A stretch of DNA of 64,000 bases from Planococcus citri (Eukaryota; Arthropoda; Insecta; Hemiptera; Pseudococcidae). The stretch is taken from the NCBI RefSeq assembly GCF_950023065.1, contig NC_088678.1, forward strand, positions 59,674,460 through 59,738,459. The letters are read 5' to 3'. Shown piece after piece: positions 26,701 to 35,400 of this stretch (within the stretch, counting starts at the first letter, position 1; every line of letters starts with the position of its first letter). Below the pieces are notes generated by a model, which saw only the letters and a program-made list of their open reading frames with translations, did not search any database and was not told the origin of the DNA. The position numbers were made by a program, and so were the translations under genes.

Positions 26701-29445
26701 TCATATTTTCTTCCTGTTGAAATGGGTAAGGGAGAAGTTCAATGCGCAGTGCAGCTGTAAAATAGCAAAATTACATATCTTTTTTTGGGCGTTTCAATCG
26801 TATGAGCTTGGGTGGTATTGGACATTGGTGTGTGCTTTTTTCGTCTGTGGCTGTGCTTTTTATGGGTGCATGTTGTTGGGCTATAATTATTTATGTAATC
26901 GAATAATTTTGATGGATATTTTGGGTAGGTACCTCAAAGTACCTACTTATTTTTATTCTTATAATTATGCTCCTTGATTGTTTGCTAAATTGCTTTTCAT
27001 ATTTACCTACATCATTATGCTGCGGTAAGTAGTACTCACTTAAGCCTTCATATATACTCACGCGAGTGCACAATTATTACTTAGGTATCACTTGCCTTGC
27101 TAAAAGGCAGCTCAAATTCTTCAAGGTTTTAGACGCTCACTGCGTTATAATTTTATTAGAAATATTGTGGCATTCGATCATTTGAAGGGAGCCCATTTTA
27201 CTAGTGCTAGTTGAGAGTCATATTGGTTGAATTATTATATGTATATGTATACTTAAAAGTAAATATGTATCTAAGTAATTAGTTACCTATATAGATTAAC
27301 ACGTGGAATTACGTATTATGTGCGGGAGTTTGCATATCTGATACAATTATTTTATCAACGAGTTTTTTGCACTTTTTTTTTAGAATTTGTTAAATCTTAA
27401 TACGGGCGAATCGGAGGATTTGTTGGAAAGAAGCATCGAATGGAGGAAGAAGGTCGCTCCACTTATGCATTGTAATCCTGAACAAGCTTCGGATGGCGAA
27501 TTGACTGCTTTGATCTCTTTTGCGGTTGCATTTCCTTATAATTTTGTCGCTCTGATTGATACGTACGATGTGAGCAGGTATCTTCGACTTTTATATCTAA
27601 TTTTTTTTATTTTTCTTACTGTTGAACTTGATAATTCACTTGTGCGGTAATATTTCAATTTCAGGAGCGGTTTATTGAACTTTTCAGCTGTTGCGCTAGC
27701 TTTGAATGATCTCGGGTATCAAGCTATTGGAATTCGTATCGATAGCGGAGATTTGGCTTATTTGTCGTCAGTTTCGAGGAATCTCTTCATCACTATTGCT
27801 AAACAGTAAGCTGTTTAATTATTATATTTGAGTATATAGAAACGAATTATGGGATTTTTCTCCAGTCAATGACGTGTGATGGGTTTACGTGGAAATTCTT
27901 TATTTGAGACGTCATCGTCAGATTTAAGCTAAATATCGCTAAAAATACTAAAATGATAAAACTTGCTGAAAATTGCGATAAAGGATTCAAATCATAATTT
28001 TGCAAGAATTGTACAAAGAAATAAGTAACAATAAAATTGGCATCAAAATCACTGAAATTTATTATAAAATTGATGGAAAATAAAAATTACAAAATCGAGA
28101 ACAATTTTTCAAATATTGTAAACGTTTGAAAGTTGATGAAATAGGTACCATGTACCATTTGGACAAAAAAAATCACGAAACCACTTTATGAGTAAATAAT
28201 GATTCTCGAAAATAACATTATGAGTCTGGATTCTTTTTAGCTAACGTTGTTTTTCAAAAAGCCATGCGAAATAAAAATGTCTACTCAAAAAATCAAACAG
28301 CAAGTCATTATTTTTCACCTATTGTGTAGCCATGTTCATTGATGATGATTATATTATTTGTTGAAATTATTTCCCATTTTTAAAATTGTCATTTTCTTAC
28401 TCAGGTTCAACTTACCATGGTTCGCAAAGCTACAGATCGTTGCTTCGAACGATATCAATGAAGAAACAATTTGGAGTCTGAACGATCAAAACCATAAAAT
28501 CGATTGTTTCGGTATTGGAACGAATTTAGGTATGGATTGAGTCATTAATACGGCTAATTTCATTTTTTGGTATATTTAATGTGTTAATCACCTTTATTCG
28601 CTTTTTAAAATTTTTCAGTCACGTGCCAAAAACAGCCAGCGCTCGGATGTGTTTATAAATTAGTCGAATTAAACGGCATTCCGCGCATAAAACTAAGCCA
28701 AGATGCTCACAAGATCACAATGCCTGGTAAAAAGGACGTTTATCGGCTGTATGGAAGTGATGGTAAGAGTTTTTCTCAGAATATGCTGTAAATTATACAA
28801 ATAGATTATTTTCAATTGTTCTCAGTACTGGCTGAAATGCTTCACACAATCATTCAAGAGTCTGTCTAGCTTTTTTTAAAGTAGTAAAATATTATTCGAG
28901 TTATCGTGATCATAACTTCAATTTTTAATCGAGACATATTTTCACAGGGTACGCTTTATGCGATCTTCTGCAACGTTCAAACGAAGATGCACCGAAAGTT
29001 GGCGAAAAAGTACTATGTCGACATCCTGTTAATCAACAGAAAAGAGCTTTTGCTACACCATCTGGAATTGAACCACTGCTCAAGGTAAAACTATATTTCA
29101 ATCTTTGTCTCTCTTTGAATTCGTATCGTGAGTTTTTTTTCTAATTCATTTAATGTTCAGGAGTATTGGAAAAATGGAGAACTTTGTCGTAAACCTTTAC
29201 CATCACTGAGTGAAATTCGACAACGTGTCAGAAATTCTCTCAAAACTCTGAGACAAGATCACAAACGTTATCTTAATCCTACACCATATAAAGTAAATTA
29301 TTTTAATAAATTATTCGTCCTGTTACTGATTCACTCGATTAATCATTTTTTAAAAAATTTATCGCAGGTATCAGTCAGCGATAATTTATACCATTTCATC
29401 AACGAAATGTGGTTGCAGAATGCCCCCATTGGCGACTTATCGTAA
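1835..29445 (+). CDS. NAPRT: Nicotinate phosphoribosyltransferase, 13 exons
   Basis: First enzyme of the Preiss-Handler NAD salvage route: nicotinate plus PRPP (with ATP) gives nicotinate mononucleotide, in the cytosol. I assembled the exons by GT-AG sites and reading phase: 1835-1886, 2119-2289, 3126-3252, 3339-3422, 3508-3635, 25519-25637, 27384-27577, 27665-27805, 28405-28529, 28619-28762, 28948-29084, 29161-29292, 29368-29445. The joined frame is 1632 nt (543 aa), close to the roughly 538 aa human enzyme. Landmarks are DLYQINMAYAYW near residue 18, EFGLRRAQGPDGGLSASKY, GGFDGTSNVLAG, the catalytic-histidine segment GTHAHAF (about residue 210) and the PRPP-site motif GIRIDSGDL (about residue 315). 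All joins keep frame and no stop interrupts it, so the gene looks functional. Oddities are the giant fifth intron holding two antisense genes and a possible cassette exon in intron 6. Confidence 0.96.
3636..6297. other. First part of NAPRT intron 5, nothing recognised
   Basis: AT-rich sequence with only short spurious open frames. No repeat or element end was identified before the Helitron-like start at 6298. Confidence 0.5.
6339..7235. repeat. Tandem array, five units of about 150-190 bp
   Basis: Each unit carries CCCACGAGATCTCAG, then CATAAAAGACCCCTCAATAG, then AAAGCTTGTGAAGTGTAGAT, and ends near CCAATCACAACGCAGCATTC. The AAAGCTTGTG word recurs at about 6391, 6569, 6720, 6897 and 7089, spaced 178, 151, 177 and 192 bp. 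The third unit lacks the CCCACGAGA start. The first unit is continuous with the Helitron-like 5' terminus, so the array looks like a multiplied Helitron 5' subterminal region. Confidence 0.75.
7236..8110. repeat. Degraded fragments related to foldback-element interior
   Basis: Words such as AAAATCTGCCGGAGGCT, TTCAAAAAGTCGCTG and CCAAAATGACTTGAACCCAC recur here and match the subrepeats inside the foldback elements at 34420-36437 and 55197-56994. No terminal TAGTCCGG ends are present, so this is a decayed internal piece. Confidence 0.6.
7663..7820. mobile_element. 158-bp TA-flanked MITE
   Basis: The ends are TGTGACCCGCTCTGACAAAA and its near-perfect inverse TTTTGTCAGAGCGGGTCACA, flanked by TA on both sides (7661-7662, 7821-7822). 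It sits inside the foldback-type repeat: removing the element plus one TA restores the usual order of that repeat. TA duplication suggests mobilisation by a Tc1/mariner-type transposase. There is no coding capacity. Confidence 0.75.
9005..9150 (+). repeat. Two copies of a dispersed GAGCGAAGCGAGGGCAAAAG-type repeat
   Basis: Two degenerate copies (around 9024-9050 and 9107-9140) of a short repeat also seen near 22685, 23470, 23645, 35260 (inverse), 37490, 37635 and 41040 (inverse). The core is an imperfect palindrome of the form GCCCGAGCGAAGCGAGGGC followed by AAAAGCTTTTGAAAAT. Confidence 0.55.
9601..13008 (-). CDS. Unrecognised modular protein, family copy 1 (1135 aa)
   Basis: Long intact frame on the minus strand inside NAPRT intron 5. 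I place the start at the ATG at 13008, which has A at -3 and G at +4. The frame also opens upstream to a likely splice acceptor (TTTTTACAG, exon edge 13028), so a first exon further upstream is likely but was not found. The N-terminal region (about residues 1-500) shares GIFNK, a GIDC.TW..SN segment, IYNKFISQMTNPG and TG....HHVIPEVLR with copies 2-4. It is the most divergent copy. Three near-identical acidic, Ser-rich repeats of 66-71 aa follow, then three C-terminal modules of about 120 aa, each with an AFTV..PYVGVLA-like core and AEFKTNG. There is no signal peptide or membrane segment. Function unknown. The lack of stops over 3.4 kb argues that it is a real, constrained gene. Confidence 0.8.
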   Translation of the reverse strand: MASECLRLLVKNLGKDKLLTDIANVDYTRGEELLSEQSISSNAITEPFCDSLKLAQICENSQWNEQYSHECQNYLIDKFFKTTATLPNFSTEPSREAPVPLHSNSQSVNTVWQIIRDKPVVETFSDPVCAFYDVTFESVELKQLLRGNPNILQILEENNYFLVELHISQDFAGIFNKAEMCDHLLKNFDFCYGDEDSELRNNCNVIRKEETGIDCITWTSSNAKIQIYNKFISQMTNPGACNKMGNRIIDFIDPSNKQLQKTFSSRKAKEHGITTLKLTIHNYGNDVFEKKYEPSCFHLLKTINEMYLKEEDAPIYSVSLAKMWQKLTNVLQNSCCVVYDDKILQFAYWGNSCTGQFTGVQIALSDDPEVREEEINYALSQLSFNNLPVNYLYVIPEKEQIIQKRFKKSGETFFTSSDKLKQTIPFDVDITGTGLIETHHVIPEVLRKFRPLPRIHSITEIRPVFLVCESIYPAQGESQVDDLSAGVQSIAISTEKDETPVTAEETIESSSDRVTSPNRSESELGDISNSMGTMSIQHFDSADNQALAEYAEKFSQEWNESRLNDLNHSVVPVETEEDNVTSQNQSESGLDDISNAMGTMSIQHFDSADNQALAEYGEKFSQEWNESRLNDSNHSVVPVEEITVETEENNVTSQNRSESGLDDISNAMGSMSIQHFDSADNQALAEYGEKFSQEWNESRLNDSNHSVVPVEEITLETEESEIETIEEPNFKLLDYFNEKNWKNLETAGTYEIFAFTVKRKGIHPYVGILASKKNEDCKSIYHLNGPQKDCFIRCHSKPEFLTQKSYFVSTTNNLKIIHPASENPFAEFKTNGTESFQGKSIPKIERMKFYDDEEWKNYGNPILGETHNSLKDLFLWKNWKNLDQNGEYQVYAFTVNYIVKHPCVGVLAKEKNSNSKHVYFVKGFAKLRFMKLYDDRNTLEMIDHAIYSCNNLEIVYLENEQPVAEFKTNGMDKYKNHAFPKVEDIRFFSITSSQYEDIEPKIVEEKCLSFEETRDQLSTLFRGRKWKDLNQNGEYVVYAFTVTDDLRFPYVGVLAREENDDSKHVYVIKYSNENTEDFKKLYDLRELLQVEKSYDLIKFDESDVVFLATKLPLAKFRTIGMDSQDGPMIEDLYFY
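10880..11490 (-). repeat. Coding tandem repeat in copy 1 (three units)
   Basis: Three in-frame units with spacings of 213 and 198 bp, both multiples of three, each encode MSIQHFDSADNQALAEY, EKFSQEWNESRLND and NHSVVPV. Units 2 and 3 are almost identical at DNA level. Copies 2-4 lack the array, so it arose or was lost after the family diverged. Confidence 0.9.
14180..14560. repeat. Foldback-family fragment
   Basis: Carries GGGTTGAAATTCGGGAG, AGCAGATTTTTGAAAGTTTC, GGTTTCAAACCGTTCTGGAG and GTCGTTGTAGGCTCCAAAAT. These match the interior subrepeats of the foldback elements at 34420 and 55197 in degraded form. No termini are present. Confidence 0.5.
14673..14706. repeat. (TG)n microsatellite
   Basis: About 17 uninterrupted TG units followed by a G-rich run. 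Confidence 0.95.
18905..24740 (-). CDS. Unrecognised modular protein, family copy 2 (943 aa)
   Basis: Two exons on the minus strand inside NAPRT intron 5. Exon 1 is only 16 nt (24725-24740, MANTT plus one base, donor GTGAGT). Exon 2 is 18905-21720 (acceptor AAAACAG). They join in phase 1 to give 943 aa, with a Gln-rich leader before the conserved region. Seen in the N-terminal region are DMDVTEDLTGIFNK (about 201-214), IYNKFICQMTSPG (about 258-270), RLEVTIYN (about 306-313) and YVYWANGITGKFTG. Three modules of about 125 aa fill about residues 515-910, each with a G.Y.V(Y/F)(G/A)FAV-like core and (F/L)AEF.TNG or a variant. The tail is acidic. Intact and the most complete non-expanded member, so a good reference for the family. 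Product unknown, and no targeting signal is visible. Confidence 0.82.
22137..22510. repeat. Direct repeat pair of about 160-200 bp
   Basis: Two copies (from about 22138 and 22346) share ATTACGTAAAATAAAATT, CCTTTTGTATAATTG, GGAAAAAACAGTG and CAAAAATGACGAATGAAAAA. Each has a purine or G-run in the middle. They lie in the intron of copy 2. Confidence 0.7.
22670..23960 (+). repeat. Cluster of dispersed GCGAGGGCAAAAGC repeats
   Basis: Copies near 22685, 23470, 23645 and 23860 carry a (G/C)GAG...GCGAGGG(C/T)(A/G)AAAGCTTTTGAAAAT core, usually followed by ATGTTTTGAGAAG. Several are inside or beside the hAT element at 23375-24223. They are in the intron of copy 2. Confidence 0.5.
23375..24223. mobile_element. 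Non-autonomous hAT element (849 bp)
   Basis: The left end is CAGTGGCTGGCGTAGCC and the right end is GGCTACGCCTCTG. The element is flanked by the exact 8-bp direct repeat TGATGAAG (23367-23374 and 24224-24231). Runs of G next to the left end and C next to the right end are part of the inverted ends. No transposase frame. It shares end type and G/C runs with the smaller copy at 35126-35406. Confidence 0.88.
24741..25518 (-). promoter_or_regulatory. Upstream region of family copy 2
   Basis: Sequence upstream of the copy 2 ATG on the minus strand. A GTGGAAGTGATC block just 5' of the start is shared with copy 3 (GTGGAAGTGATC) and copy 4 (CTGGAAGTAATC). A CpG-rich stretch at about 25080-25205 parallels the GC-rich patches upstream of copies 3 and 4. 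The region ends 778 bp from the copy 2 start, at NAPRT exon 6 on the other strand. Confidence 0.4.
25638..27383 (+). other. NAPRT intron 6
   Basis: Intron of 1746 bp joining ELKTK to NLLNLNTG in phase 0. A stretch at about 26040-26180 (CCAAAATAAACTGATC and flanks) resembles 42290-42400 and 58190-58270 at the far ends of units A and B. It also holds the candidate cassette exon at 26442-26492. Confidence 0.85.
26442..26492 (+). other. Candidate 51-nt cassette exon of NAPRT
   Basis: Exactly 51 nt bounded by AAATTAG and GTATGAGG. It is in phase 0 at both ends and open, encoding IGSGVVLDAQDIFFGSQ. Inclusion would add 17 residues between ELKTK and NLLNLN without changing frame. Vertebrate and fly enzymes, as I remember them, have no such insert, so it would be optional or chance. 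Confidence 0.35.
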
Positions 29446-30262
29446 TAATTCGACTGCTTATTTCACTTTCATTCAGCAGCAGTATTCGCTGTTAACGTTT
29501 GTTTGGGCAAACAGTGTCGTTGGATTTAGTGGAAATGTAAAATTTACAAGATGTACAGCTGCAGAAAGGGTCGGTTAATTAGAGTTTAGATATTTAGTCA
29601 CCAGGCAGAAAGGGAATGGTTTAGAAAGAGAATGATTCGAAGTTACCTACGTAATTTTTTGTTTAGAAAGAATTTTCGAAAATTGGATCGAAATTCTGCC
29701 ATATTTTGTCATATGTAAACTTTATTTTATTTTTTTCAAACGCTGTTACCATTTTACTAATGTTACAATTTTTTCAGTCATTTAATCACCTTAAAAGTTT
29801 GAAATTAATGAAACTTTCGTACTTATTTTTTTTCTCGTTGGAGTAAACATATCGCATTTCAACTGAATTGTATTCACTATTCAGTGATCGAAGTACTTAA
29901 GTGATGTGATTTATTTATGATTATGAATATAATAAGGTTAAAATTTTATTATCCCTTTCGATGAGTTGAAATTTAATAATTTGTTGAGCTTTTATTATTT
30001 CTTAGATTTTATTTTATTGTTTATTTTATAGATCGTTTTATTTTTTTTCTTGACGTAGTTTTTATAGACTTTTAAAGGAAAATATTGAATCGTGCGATTA
30101 TTCCACCATGACCGTAGAACAAGTTTGTGATTTTTTGAATTTTTTTAACCATGCAGTTTGTTTTTTTCTTCTGAGTTTAAACGTCTACGGTTTGAAAAGT
30201 ACTTATTTTACTCATGCATTTTATCATTGAATTTTACTTAATAAACAATTCTTACGCACAAT
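29446..30262 (+). other. NAPRT 3' UTR
   Basis: Follows the stop codon. The first well-placed AATAAA polyadenylation signal is at 30240-30245. Most of this stretch (from about 29593) is repeated at 42858-44870 without the NAPRT coding exons, where a 1301-bp transposon interrupts it. Confidence 0.5.
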
Positions 30263-32444
30263 CGGTTTTGTTTGATGGCAATTTTTTCTTTTCGTCGATG
30301 CTCATTTCAGACGAATGGGTTATGTGAGATGGAAAAAACACGTGAGAGATTAGAATGGATGAAATGACCAATAAATCAAAAATCAAATCGACCATCAGAA
30401 AGTTGAAAAGCTGTACGCGAATCGTAAATCGCAATACATGTCGAGTTATTTTAGAAAATAGTGCGTGTGTTGTGCTACTGTAAATTTTAAATGTTATCCA
30501 ATGATGAATTTAGTACCTACGATTGTAATCGTTGCTGGACAGTATGATACATGGCGTTTCCATGTGCGCTTATAAAATGAGAAAATAGCTTATCAAACGA
30601 ATTTTGACGGATGTGAGACACAAACCCTACAGTTATCACCGCGGGAAATAATAAATGTTTAAGCGTTTGCGATTTCTGCGAATTCTTATCTAACATGTAT
30701 GTGATGTGATCAACTGGTCATAATGCATTAATTCGTTGGAAAATAAAATAGAAGCTTTAATATCTAATAATTTAAGAAACTTGTCGATTATTAAATTCGA
30801 AACTAAAATCTATCTACAAAATATTGACCGAATTTTAATAAAAATTTTCATCTCGAAAAAATGAAAGAAAATGATCTATCAAATATGTACCTAATTGAGG
30901 TTTTCCTGAAAAATGAATTTATTGGTACTTTCTTAGTGTGCATCTACCTACGGGTATCTAGCTACCTACCTAAGAAATTTTCCTTCATTTTTCCATCTTG
31001 TTTGGCAGCTAATAAACATCGATTTTCTGGACTGATCGAGCATAATATCTATAACCTATAGAAAATTGAATAGATACACGTATCGTTTTTCGTTGATAGG
31101 GCGTGAAATTCCTCGATTAGAGCTTGAACAATAAGATGATCGTTCATCTTACTCAAAGAGTGCTTAGTTGTCGAGACATTTTTGCTCCTAGTTCAAGTTC
31201 GAAAATTGAAATTTCACAGTTTCAAAAATCTGGAAAATCGAGTCATCATGAAAAAAAAACCAGTTTGAGTTCACCTTCACTATAGTAAGAAATTTGGTGA
31301 CCTATGATTTTGCCTTTACTTTTTTCATACGAGATATTGATTTTTTAAATACGTGTAAAATTTGGTTTCCAAGAAGTTTTGTCTCCATACGTTTTTTCAG
31401 TGATTTGCTCGGCTGACTCAAGGGGTAAAAACCATAAAATCATAGAAGATATTTATACAAAAAAAAAAAAAAAAAAAAAAAAAGGTTTAGACAAAAATTT
31501 GACGTTTGAAGGAGAAAAATTGAAATAATTTCTCAATTCAGTAATCAAAAAGTTTCCAAATTAACATCTGTGAAATTATCGAAGTACAAATTAAATCGCA
31601 GACGAAGAGTTTACTAAAAATTTTTTGTTTTCCCAAAATAATTCACAATCAAAATTGAAAATTTGATTTGCGGCGGTGTCAAATTCTTCATAGGTATTTG
31701 AAAATTTCTAAAATTATTTATCCGATTTACTATAAACACTACGTGTTTTTTTTTTTAAAAGAAAAAAAAGACAAAAATATCAAGTTGGTGGTTGCGAGAA
31801 AAAAAATGAAAAAGTGTATCAAAATCATAATAAAATACCAACAGATCACGAAAATTGAAAACAATTTTATTAGCGATAATATTCACAAAAATCGGTTAAA
31901 ATAAGAACTCTTGTAGTTAAAACGATCGAAATACTAAATATCATAATTCATAAAATTGATAACTGTAATGAAAAAAAGAACAATAAAAACCACAAATAAA
32001 CAATTAGTAGAAATTCTATGGAAAAAAATTGAATTAGACAAGAAATAATATTGTTTGTGAAGATAATTTTCTGATTTTCAAACAATCTTAAATTTACCTA
32101 CACAATTTTTATATCATTTTAATGTTTTTCAATAGACAATAAGTATAAAATTAGCAGGTAATAATTGCTAGGTACCTTACGTAAAGAAAATTTTCGGCAA
32201 AAATTATCGTTTTTTTAGAGTTGAGGGAATTATTACATTTCAAATATTTGAAAGTTATTTCTTGTAATCTTAATAATAGGCATTTTAAGCTTTCTTTGGA
32301 ACTTAGCTATCTACGTATTACTAGGTATAAAATATTTGTTGAAAACTTAAAACAATTTTCACAGCTTAGAAAATTAAACAAACAAAAAAAATCATGGTAT
32401 CTACAAACTACCTAAGTAATAGCTCAAGGAATCGTGAAGAATTT
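30263..32444. other. Spacer between NAPRT and copy 3
   Basis: No gene seen. Largely duplicated at about 44820-46644 with small indels. A 25-nt A-run lies at 31459-31483. It contains the 3' flank of copy 3, which converges on NAPRT. Confidence 0.6.
31459..31483. repeat. Poly-A run
   Basis: Twenty-five consecutive A on the + strand. The unit B counterpart near 45870 is much shorter. Confidence 0.95.
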
Positions 32445-35400
32445 TTAATAGTCGGAATCGCTTTCAAAATCTTCCATTTCGTCGTCGTCCAGGTCATCAC
32501 ACTGGAAGGTTAAATTGGCAGTGTGGATGCCAAATAGCGAATCAGCGTCATTCCAATATTGACTTTCATCAGTGTAAAAGCGCAATTCTTCAATTTCTGG
32601 AAACGGATATCCATTGTAATAATCCATACCGTTCGTTCTGAATTCTGCGAATTCGGTTTCATTGGGTAGTATCCATTCAGTTTGTCTAAAACGACGTAAC
32701 AAACTTTCGGCTTCTCTTCCTTGTGATCCATTTTCCGAGTCGAGTTTTCGTTTCTTTGAACTTGGTTCGTAGCGATTGAAGTCCGATTCGGGATCCGTTT
32801 TTGTAATCCGGCACAAGATGGGTGATTTGGAGTGTCTCAAAACTTGAGGAATCACGTTGTCGGTTGGAATTAATCCGGTTTCGGTAATATTTAGATCGAT
32901 CGGAATACTCGAGCCAAACGTGTAGGAACTAGAAAAATACGTCGCTCCTTGTTTTGTGTAACATTCCAGGAGTACGCTCTTGCCATTGAGACCGTTGACA
33001 ATTTCCACTTTATTGACTGGTAAATTATTAAAGCTGAATTGAGATATAGCATAATTGATGAGTCTTTCTCGTTCATTCGGGTCATTAGTAGGTAGTTCGA
33101 TAACAATTCCTGTGAATTTTCCAGTAACGCCATTCGCCCAATACACGTATTGTAGGATATTATCATTTATGAGACAGCAACTGTTGCGCAATTCATCGGT
33201 CAGTTTTCTCCACATCGTTTGAATTGGTACAGAGTAAATAGGAGCGGATTTCAAGTATTTTGTGCAATTCGCCAGTAAATTTCGACAATGTTTTACCGGG
33301 TCGTACGATTTATCAGATCCTGAACACGAATAGTTATAATTATAAATGGTCGCCTCTAATCGAAGGACTCCATGGAGTCTAGCTAAATACGACTGAAAGG
33401 TTTCTCTTAGCCGTTTATTCCGACCATCGATAAAATCTACGATGTGGTTTCCAATTCTTTGACGAACTCCGGGGCTTGTCATTTGACAAATGAATTTATT
33501 ATAAATTTTAACCCGGGTATTCGAATTTACCCAAGTCAAGCAATCGATTCCTACACTGGTGTCGTTATCTACGATCTCGTTGAAATTTTCTCGAAATTCT
33601 TTGTTTCTTTTCAAGAAATTGCACATTTCTTTCTTGTTGAAAATGCCGGTCAAATCTTGAGTAATATCCAAATCCAAGAGGAAATAATGGTTTCTTTGGA
33701 GTTCTTGCAGAATCATTGGTAATTGATCCAAGAGAGTTGTAAAATTTTCATCGGCAAGATCAATTTTGAAAATCATGTAAACCGGATCATGGAATTTCTG
33801 TTCAATAATATAGGTCAAATTTTTTTCTCGAATAATTTCTTTGATCCCATTTGCTCTTCCATTATTCATATTCCACAAAGAATACGCCAAACCATCTGTT
33901 CGAACGGAGTATGTTGGTTGCGACGATGTACTCGTACCAAGGAACTGGTTGAATTTACGTTTTAAATAGTTGATGGAAAACGACGTTATGTTTTTCTTCA
34001 CGGTGTACGGCATTTTACGGGGTTTCTGTTTCTCGCAGCTATAATCGTTGTAAATTTTAGCTAAGATGATATTATCACAAAATGGTTCTGAGATATCCGT
34101 CACAGACATATTTTGTCTACTGGAAAGAAGGTCTTCACCGGCTGTGTAGATGATATTACCAATATCTGTCACGAGGTTCTTTTTGAGCAAGTCTTCCAAT
34201 ACGAATAAACCGAACTTCTCGTTTTCTTGCCTGGATTTCTCTTCCTCGTGAAAATCATTTCGAGCTGGTTTTTCCACATGAAAAAAGAAAAAAAGAACGG
34301 AAACGTAAATACATATTTTTTTGCAATAAATATCAGGAGTATTCTTATCTACATCTAGTCGATCTAATAATTATTATAATTGCAAATACAAGCACACTGG
34401 ACTTTCTATTTGGGGCATATAGTCCGGCATATGGCAATAGGAGTAATTGCATCCCCCCGCCGATCCTCCGGGACAACGTTTTTCTGTAAGGGGACATCCT
34501 AAGGAACATTTTAAAGCAAACTTGCCAAAAAAAAAGTTGGCCTTACTTACAAAATGGCGGCCATTTTGATTGACAGGTCAGCCGAAATCGCAGATTTTGC
34601 GTTTTAACATAGGACTTGCACGAACTTTTTCAAACTTTACAAAGGTAGATCGAAAGATCATGCAAAAATTTATCACCTGTCAAAATTTCAAGTGCTAAAG
34701 TGCGTTTTTCGATTTTTGGTGAATTTTTGAAAATCGAATTTAGGCCAAAAATGAGGGCAAAAATCAAAATTTCACCAAATTGACCAAGAAAGCTGAAATT
34801 TGGGATATACCCTATTTTCAACATGCCATATCGATTGAAAACGGCTTCAACTCGTTTTGAGCAGTTCTGGAGCCTCCAGCAGATTTTTGAAACTTTAGAT
34901 TTTCACAAAATTTCATCAAATGGAGATGGAAAGCTGATATATACTCTACACTCCAATTTTAACACCCTCTGAAGACGACTTCAGGTGGGTTCAAGTAATT
35001 TTAGGGCCTCCAGCGACTTTTTTGAAAAGTACTAGAGCCTCCAGTAGATCTTTGAAACTTGAAATTTCCCCAACATTAATTTATCAAATGGAGTTGGCAA
35101 GCTGAAATTCACTTCGCAGACTACACAGTGGCATCGCCAAGGGGGGGGGGCGAAGGGGGCCATGGCCCCCCCTTGCGAGCGAAAATTTGAAAGAAAACAT
35201 GCAAAAATGGACGTTTTTTCGTTGTTTGGATCCATTTTTTCTAAAAATTTTCGCTCTCGCTTCGCTCGAGCAGTAATTTTGCCTTCATTTTCATAAAATC
35301 ACCACACATCACGATAGATTTCCAGAAAATTACCCCTCATTTCGATTTTTTATGCCTAAAAATCTGGGTTTGCCCCCTCCTTGAGAAAATCCTGGCTACG

